Notes under the pieces: model-generated
The model's database searches: none
What the model saw: only the letters and a program-made list of their open reading frames with translations
What the model was told of the DNA's origin: nothing
Shown here: piece after piece, positions 1 through 5,001 of the stretch
How the letters are laid out: each line of letters begins with the position of its first letter
Position numbering within the stretch: the stretch's first letter is position 1
Made by a program: the position numbers and the translations under genes
NCBI GenBank assembly: GCA_026645635.1
Contig: JAPKMV010000330.1
Span: 1-5,001, forward strand
Direction of reading: 5' to 3'
DNA length: 5,001 bases
From: Caldilineaceae bacterium
Lineage (GTDB): Bacteria > Chloroflexota > Anaerolineae > Caldilineales > Caldilineaceae

Positions 1-792
1 GGCGAAGGGGCGGCCTTTGCTCAGCTCGTCGATCAGCGCCTGCTCGTCGATCAGGCTGCCGCGGGCCGTGTTGATGATCACCGTGTCATCCTGCATGGCC
101 ATGAGCAGTTCGCGGCTCAGCAGGTGGTGGGTGTCGGGCTTGGCGGGCGCGTGGAGCGAGACGATTTGCGCCCGGCGGACCAGGTCGGCCAGGCCGGCCT
201 TGACGACGCCCAGGCGGGCGGCCTCTTCCTCGCTCACGAAGGGATCGTAGAGGAGGATGCGCGGGTGGAACGGGCGCAGCAGTTCGATGACATGCCGGCC
301 CACGTTCCCTGCGCCGATCAGCCCGATGACGCTGCTGTGGATCTCGCGTGAGGGCCAGGCCCGGCTCTCGCGCCAGCCGCCTTCGCGCACGTGCTGGCCG
401 AGCGGCCAGATGCGTTTGGCGGCGACGATCATCAGGCCGACGGTGGTTTCCGCCACGTCGTGGGCCAGGGCCGGCGCTGCGCTGGTGACGCGCAGGCCGC
501 GCTGCCAGACCGCGTCGCTGACGAAGCGCTTGACGCTGCCGCCCATATGGGCCATCGCGACCAGGCGCGGCGCGGCGGCCAGCACGTCGGCGTCGAGGGG
601 CGCCACGTCCCAACTGGTGATGCAGGCGTCGGCCGCGGGCAGCAGCGCGAGCAGCACGGCTTTGTCGGCCGGCTCCTGACCGGGATGGTGGATCACGGTG
701 GCGAAGGCGTCCAGCGCGGCCCACGCCGCGGCGTTGAACATGCGCGCGTAGTGAGCCTGGCCGATAGTGATGGCGATGGTGGGTTTGGGCAT
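1..792 (-). CDS. D-isomer-specific 2-hydroxyacid dehydrogenase, 3' end cut by window edge
   Basis: The frame is open from an ATG at 790-792 to base 1, giving 264 residues. The protein begins MPKPTIAITIGQAHYARMF. An NAD-binding Rossmann fold is marked by IGLIGAGNVGRHV, with GAGNVG at residues 160-165. SLHAP at 212-216 and NTARGSLIDEQAL from 241 are hallmarks of the D-2-hydroxyacid dehydrogenase family; R244 should be the substrate-binding catalytic Arg. The family reduces 2-keto acids to D-2-hydroxyacids, or the reverse, with NAD(P)H in the cytoplasm. Family members are usually about 310-350 residues, so the end of the NAD domain and the Glu and His of the catalytic relay lie outside the window. 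Substrate (phosphoglycerate, glyoxylate or other) cannot be assigned. No strong Shine-Dalgarno precedes the ATG; a later in-frame ATG at 739-741 would remove the first strand. It starts 74 bases after the nuclease stop codon and is much more GC-rich than that gene. The family call is firm. Confidence 0.9.
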   Translation of the reverse strand, partial: MPKPTIAITIGQAHYARMFNAAAWAALDAFATVIHHPGQEPADKAVLLALLPAADACITSWDVAPLDADVLAAAPRLVAMAHMGGSVKRFVSDAVWQRGLRVTSAAPALAHDVAETTVGLMIVAAKRIWPLGQHVREGGWRESRAWPSREIHSSVIGLIGAGNVGRHVIELLRPFHPRILLYDPFVSEEEAARLGVVKAGLADLVRRAQIVSLHAPAKPDTHHLLSRELLMAMQDDTVIINTARGSLIDEQALIDELSKGRPFA

Positions 793-866
793 GGGTTTGT
801 CGTCACTTATCTGTGTTTGGGGACGAGCAGGCAGTCCGTAGACTTGCTGCAAGCCCAGGATGCCAG

Positions 867-1841
867 TTAGCTTTCTGGTGTTTCTGCGGCGTACTCTGCT
901 GCGCCTTCACGCACGATGGCGCGCACGCCGTTGACGCGGCGGTGCTGCCATATATCTTCACAAATCAGCTTGTCAAACAGATGAATATGGCCACGGAGAA
1001 GTTCATCTGCCTGCATATTGGGCCGCGGATCGCAGTAGTAGACGCCATCGAGTGGATTGAGCTTGATCGTAAACGCCTTGAAGTGTCCAGGCAGGAAAGT
1101 GGCATTCACACCAAGTCGGTCCAGGGTGGCTCCCTTTCTCTGCACATCGTGAAGGAAGATCGCCACGTGAGGAATCTGCGTCCCCGTGAGTCGGCTGAAC
1201 AAGAACTTGTCAATGAAGATCTTGGCCAGGCGATCCTTGCTGCTGGTTTTGACAGAGCCGATCATCTGAACGATCTCACCTTCTTTTACAATCAGATCTT
1301 GCTGGAAGCTCATCTGGAAATCAGCCTCGGGGTCAGCATGTGGGCCAATTTGGACCGGAACAACAACTGTACCCGAAACGCAGGGTACGCCCACCTGATT
1401 TAGCACAAGCCGAATCAGTCGTTCAAACAGGTCGCCATTCAACTTGCGGGCGCGGTTGCTGCGACCAGCCGGCAATCCATCCAGTGCTGCACCAATCGCC
1501 TGCTGCAACGTGTAGACAAAACGGTTGATTGTGTGTCGCTCGCCCTGTTCTGGCGTAATTCCATTGGAGATTGCGTCAAGGGCGTCAGTGAACACGCGGC
1601 ATTGTGCTTGAAATTCATCTGGGCCAACCATGAGACGCGTGTTGATCGGTCGCGTCACCTGGTAACTGGCATACGGACCATACTGGAAAAATTGATAATG
1701 CGGCTCGTTGCGGCTGACAATGCGTGCCTGAAGATTGTCCTGAGTGAAATCAAGAAAGCTGGCGGCAAAGTCGATGTAGCCCTGAATGTTGTCAAACGCG
1801 CTTTTGTCTGTAGCTCGATCAAGCAATGTGTCGAAAGTCAT
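867..1841 (-). CDS. Probable type II restriction endonuclease, atypical PD-(D/E)XK-like site
   Basis: This is a 324-residue protein starting MTFDTLLDRATD. I chose the ATG at 1839-1841 because it overlaps the methyltransferase stop as ATGA and has a GGGAAG Shine-Dalgarno seven bases upstream. The frame also has an ATG 16 codons earlier (1889), which would lie deeper inside the methyltransferase. I do not recognise a named family. The nuclease call rests on position directly behind a DNA methyltransferase and on a plausible core. The core has a helix with GDLFERL (136-142, E140), a strand with D182 (QQDLIV), a strand GSVKTSSKDR with K198, and a following helix with D211. Ser196 sits where the usual second acid would be, as in the SVK motif of the Cfr10I/Bse634I/NgoMIV enzymes, so D211 may supply it. 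The N-terminal half (about 1-130) has no motif I know and may bind DNA. A recognition site cannot be read. Base composition is clearly lower in GC than the flanking metabolic genes. Confidence 0.72.
   Translation of the reverse strand: MTFDTLLDRATDKSAFDNIQGYIDFAASFLDFTQDNLQARIVSRNEPHYQFFQYGPYASYQVTRPINTRLMVGPDEFQAQCRVFTDALDAISNGITPEQGERHTINRFVYTLQQAIGAALDGLPAGRSNRARKLNGDLFERLIRLVLNQVGVPCVSGTVVVPVQIGPHADPEADFQMSFQQDLIVKEGEIVQMIGSVKTSSKDRLAKIFIDKFLFSRLTGTQIPHVAIFLHDVQRKGATLDRLGVNATFLPGHFKAFTIKLNPLDGVYYCDPRPNMQADELLRGHIHLFDKLICEDIWQHRRVNGVRAIVREGAAEYAAETPES
1838..1841 (-). other. ATGA stop-start overlap coupling methyltransferase and nuclease
   Basis: On the minus strand the four bases read ATGA: the TGA ends the methyltransferase and the ATG starts the putative nuclease. 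Such overlaps usually couple translation, so nuclease synthesis would follow methyltransferase synthesis, which suits protection of the host before cutting begins. Confidence 0.85.
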
Positions 1842-2785
1842 CGTATCGCTTCCCGCCGAGCTGCATTCTTTGTATCGTGTGCAATCCATTCAGTCTCAGG
1901 GCGTCTGACTACGTGCTGCAATCTGGAGATACACCAACGGTTATATTCTTCATTCTTGTCACAGCCAATCCAGCGCCGCCCTAACTGCTTGGCCACAACC
2001 AGCGTTGTGCCGGAACCTGAAAACGGGTCGCAGACAAGATCATTGGCATTTGACGACGCGAGTACAAACCTGCGGACGAGTTCCTCTGGCTTCTGCGTTG
2101 GGTGTGGCGTCTTCTCTCCCATACCGTTACAAGTTGTTGGGATCTCAATCACATCCTTGGGTTTGGCGCCTTGTGGGTGCGGTTGCCAATGCTCCTTGCG
2201 CTGCTTGCCGTTGCCATATTGACTGGTCTCGGCTTGAGGGTGAACAGGATACTTCAGTGTGTGCGCACCATAAGGAATGCGTACAGCGTCCGTGTTGAAC
2301 GTAAACGAAGATGACTTCCGAAAATGAACAATGCTTTCGTGCGAGCGTCCCCAGTCGTTGCCCAGATTGGCCTTGTTCTTGTAATGCCATACAAGCCAAC
2401 GGCAACTCTCAAATAGGTGCCGGCTCCTTGCTTTCACGTCAGCGAGAAACTCGCTGAACCCGCATACATAGAGCGTTCCATTTGGTTTCAGGATGCGCGC
2501 ACATTCACCGATCCACGCATGACACCAGTCCAGATATTGATCATGATGTTGGAATACGTCCCAGTCCGCCTTCCCGATGTTATAGGGTGGATCTGCAAAG
2601 ACGAGATCAACAGTGTTGTCTTCCAACGTGTGCAGCCAGGCAAGACTGTCGCCACAGAAGAGTTGTCCATCGTCCATTGAAAAGTGCAGTTGCGGGCTAT
2701 CGCTGTCACCTGTGATTGGGTGGATAGTCCCTTCCTGTTGTAATAAGTCAAGCCCTAGTTGATTATCTTGCCGTTTCTTGGGCAT
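1838..2785 (-). CDS. Beta-class DNA adenine-N6 methyltransferase of a type II R-M system
   Basis: This 315-residue enzyme transfers a methyl group from S-adenosylmethionine to adenine N6 in a specific DNA site. Motifs are in the beta order. The catalytic motif IV, ADPPYNIGKADWD, comes early (DPPY 65-68), the variable target-recognition part lies roughly at 130-220, motif X HPTQKP is at 228-233, and the SAM-binding motif I, DPFSGSGTT, is near the end at 253-261, followed by GCDKNEEY. DPPY rather than SPP(Y/W) favours N6-adenine over N4-cytosine. Length is normal for the class and all motifs are intact, so it should be active. The start at 2785 gives a lysine-rich N-terminus (MPKKRQDNQLGLDLL) behind a weak GGAA; a later ATG at residue 37 would still keep all motifs. 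Its stop overlaps the start of the next gene by four bases. The modified sequence cannot be deduced. Its GC content is low compared with the flanks. Confidence 0.95.
   Translation of the reverse strand: MPKKRQDNQLGLDLLQQEGTIHPITGDSDSPQLHFSMDDGQLFCGDSLAWLHTLEDNTVDLVFADPPYNIGKADWDVFQHHDQYLDWCHAWIGECARILKPNGTLYVCGFSEFLADVKARSRHLFESCRWLVWHYKNKANLGNDWGRSHESIVHFRKSSSFTFNTDAVRIPYGAHTLKYPVHPQAETSQYGNGKQRKEHWQPHPQGAKPKDVIEIPTTCNGMGEKTPHPTQKPEELVRRFVLASSNANDLVCDPFSGSGTTLVVAKQLGRRWIGCDKNEEYNRWCISRLQHVVRRPETEWIAHDTKNAARREAIR
1849..1854 (-). promoter_or_regulatory. Shine-Dalgarno for the nuclease, inside the methyltransferase gene
   Basis: GGGAAG on the minus strand lies seven bases before the ATG at 1841. 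It is the reason for preferring this start over the upstream in-frame ATG at 1889. It sits within the last codons of the methyltransferase. Confidence 0.65.
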
Positions 2786-2837
2786 CTGTAATTCCGTTGT
2801 CCCTACTTACCTTGCCTGCACAGTCGGCATTGCCTTA

Positions 2838-2847
2838 TCATCGATGA
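2838..2847. repeat. Perfect 10-base palindrome upstream of the methyltransferase
   Basis: TCATCGATGA is its own reverse complement and lies about 55 bases before the methyltransferase ATG. Three GACT copies follow at 2846, 2855 and 2860, with GTCGAC between. The position would suit an operator, but a 10-base palindrome can arise by chance and no regulator gene is visible. Confidence 0.4.
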
Positions 2848-2872
2848 CTGCGTCGACTAGACTCATTACCCA

Positions 2873-3148
2873 TCACACCGGCAACACTTCTGCACCACCA
2901 ACATAAACCAGCGCATCCGTCCCACGCCCGTGCCGGCGGCAAGCGAACCGGCGGTGGTGATGTTCAGGCCACCGCGCTGCCCGGCCTTGGCGAAATCGGG
3001 CTGCCGTTACGCAGCAGGAACGGCGTAGTTGGCCGTTGATGAACGCATCGGGCATCTTTGCCCGGATCAACCCGGCGTCCACCGTCGGGCCACGCCGATT
3101 CGTCTCAAATGCCAGCATGTTCTGCAGCGGATGCCGGCCGGTGTTGAA
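2873..3148 (-). pseudogene. Possible frame-broken remnant of an unidentified gene tail
   Basis: Protein-like sequence appears to move between minus-strand frames. From about 3148 one frame reads FNTGRHPLQNMLAFETNRRG and continues to PDAFINGQ. A second frame then reads PFLLRNGSPISPRPG (about 3024-2979). A third reads GQRGGLNITTAGSLAAGTGV (to 2923). The first frame returns with DALVYVGGAEVLPV and a TGA at 2873. Read together these give roughly 85-90 codons of ordinary composition, whereas each single frame becomes Arg/His-rich or stops. It overlaps the 3' end of the small conserved gene by about 44 bases. I do not recognise the product. The stitching was done by eye and may be coincidence in GC-rich DNA. 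Sequencing indels are an alternative explanation. Confidence 0.3.
2951..2975. repeat. GC-rich inverted repeat, possible RNA stem-loop
   Basis: GCGGTGG (2951-2957) and CCACCGC (2969-2975) form a perfect 7-base stem with an 11-base loop. It lies between the small conserved gene and the methyltransferase. No T-run follows on the minus strand, so it is not a typical intrinsic terminator. It could weaken read-through from the upstream operon or be incidental. Confidence 0.35.
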
Positions 3149-3359
3149 TTTCCGCCAACTGCATCACCAACCGCAGCGCTTCATTAACGGCCGCTGCGTT
3201 AGGAAAAGCCCTGGCCACGTCCGGATCGAGCAACACCAGGTTCGTGCCGGTGCGATACTGCTCGACGTATTTCCCGCGCACACCGCCCTTGAGCAGTTCA
3301 TGCAGGTCGTACTCCGGGCGGAGTTCATCATCGATTTCTGGCGTGTCTTTGTTCTTCAT
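3105..3359 (-). CDS. Conserved small protein with DELRPEYD motif, function unknown
   Basis: The predicted product has 84 residues and begins MKNKDTPEIDDELRPEYDL. Visible landmarks are the acidic DELRPEYD (11-18), KGGVRGKYVEQYRTGTN (24-40), LLDPDVARAFP (43-53) and VNEALRL (58-64). I know this pattern as a widespread short hypothetical family, in which the final helix after the DPDV-FP motif ends near residue 70. Some members look like antitoxins of toxin-antitoxin pairs, but I cannot confirm that here and see no intact toxin gene beside it. There is no signal peptide or membrane segment. It starts 15 bases after the amidohydrolase stop and is probably cotranscribed with it; the Shine-Dalgarno is weak. 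The last 14 or so residues (EIQHRPASAAEHAGI) look unrelated to the family and overlap another protein-like frame, so the 3' end may be shifted or replaced. Confidence 0.72.
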   Translation of the reverse strand: MKNKDTPEIDDELRPEYDLHELLKGGVRGKYVEQYRTGTNLVLLDPDVARAFPNAAAVNEALRLVMQLAEIQHRPASAAEHAGI

Positions 3360-3374
3360 TGAAGATCTTTTAGG

Positions 3375-4730
<1,356 letters not shown>

Positions 4731-4733
4731 CGG

Positions 4734-4740
4734 CCACCTC
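4734..4740 (-). promoter_or_regulatory. Shine-Dalgarno of the amidohydrolase
   Basis: GAGGTGG on the minus strand ends three bases before the ATG at 4730, placing the GAGG core six bases away. It decides the start against the upstream in-frame ATG at 4763. Confidence 0.75.
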
Positions 4741-4819
4741 ATCGAGCGCGTCATCGACTCCACAGTGGCGCCGATGCAAGGTTGGAAACGGTGATTGGGT
4801 ACGGCATGAATATGGCTGA

Positions 4820-4848
4820 ATTATAGCCGGATGGCGGGAGTTTCCCAA
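4820..4848 (-). promoter_or_regulatory. Sigma-70-type promoter for the amidohydrolase operon
   Basis: On the minus strand a TTGGGA -35 box (4843-4848) and a perfect TATAAT -10 box (4820-4825) are separated by 17 bases. Transcription should begin near 4812-4814, leaving a leader of about 80 bases before the amidohydrolase ATG. The small conserved gene is probably read from the same promoter. An imperfect inverted repeat with GGCT/AGCC arms (4814-4828) covers the -10 box and could be an operator, though the arms are only four bases. Confidence 0.65.
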
Positions 4849-5001
4849 AGGTGCGTCCCGGATGGGCCTGCTCCTGCCGATCACCTCACAGCCACGGCAC
4901 ATTTCTCAAACAAGCGAAATCATTCTAAACTGCAAACCAGACAAGACTCTTGCCAGCACGTACATGATACTTCTCGTCCGTCATAGAGCAGTCAACAATG
5001 C

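Larger units (their letters stand above)
2786..3104. other. 319-base gap without an intact gene, before the R-M operon
   Basis: No convincing intact gene is present. On the minus strand an 81-codon frame (2873-3118) starts inside the small conserved gene without a Shine-Dalgarno and changes from protein-like to Arg/His-rich sequence midway. Protein-like stretches continue in other frames, so this may be a decayed gene tail (described separately). The half next to the methyltransferase (2786-2870) is AT-richer and should hold its promoter. I found no good -35/-10 pair there, only a palindrome and GACT repeats. Confidence 0.6.

Noticed and set aside
855..878. CCAG...CTGG inverted repeat around the nuclease stop
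   Set aside because: The arms are only four bases and no T-run follows, so it is not a credible terminator. I see no other terminator or clear promoter in 793-866.
813..1403. 196-codon open frame on the plus strand
   Set aside because: It is antisense to the nuclease gene, whose start, ribosome site and operon position are better supported.
1842..1889. 16-codon N-terminal extension of the nuclease
   Set aside because: The frame is open to an ATG at 1889, but the ATGA overlap and the GGGAAG site favour the start at 1841.
1533..2222. 229-codon open frame on the plus strand
   Set aside because: It is antisense to both R-M genes, shows no recognisable motif and has no Shine-Dalgarno I could trust.
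4925..4999. Short open frame entering from the right edge on the minus strand, ending KSLVWFAV
   Set aside because: Only 24 codons are visible and nothing is recognisable. It could be the end of an upstream gene, but there is not enough sequence to support it.

Overview
The window looks like a piece of a GC-rich bacterial chromosome. All supported genes lie on the minus strand, so transcription runs from the right end to the left. No rRNA, tRNA or other taxonomic marker is visible. The style of the two metabolic genes would suit Chloroflexota or a similar high-GC environmental bacterium, but this is a weak inference from general familiarity.

Right flank, 4731-5001: a good sigma-70-type promoter (TTGGGA, 17-base spacer, TATAAT) lies about 90 bases upstream of the first gene. 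Genes 1 and 2, 3105-4730: a metal-dependent amidohydrolase of the SAH/MTA-deaminase and s-triazine-hydrolase type is followed after 15 bases by an 84-codon conserved small protein with a DELRPEYD motif. The two are probably cotranscribed.

Junction, 2786-3104: there is no intact gene here. A GC-rich stem-loop, a 10-base palindrome and what looks like a frame-broken gene remnant fill the gap.

Restriction-modification operon, 867-2785: a beta-class adenine-N6 DNA methyltransferase overlaps the next gene by an ATGA junction. That gene is read here as the partner type II restriction endonuclease. Its proposed active site is atypical, with Ser-Val-Lys where (D/E)-X-K is usual. This block has clearly lower GC than both sides, consistent with horizontal acquisition.

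Left flank, 1-792: the N-terminal 264 codons of an NAD-dependent D-2-hydroxyacid dehydrogenase run off the window before the last catalytic residues.

Taken together, two ordinary metabolic genes are separated by a self-contained defence cassette. The methyltransferase would protect host DNA at the cognate site, and the downstream, translationally coupled nuclease would cut unmodified DNA. The recognition site cannot be read from the sequence.
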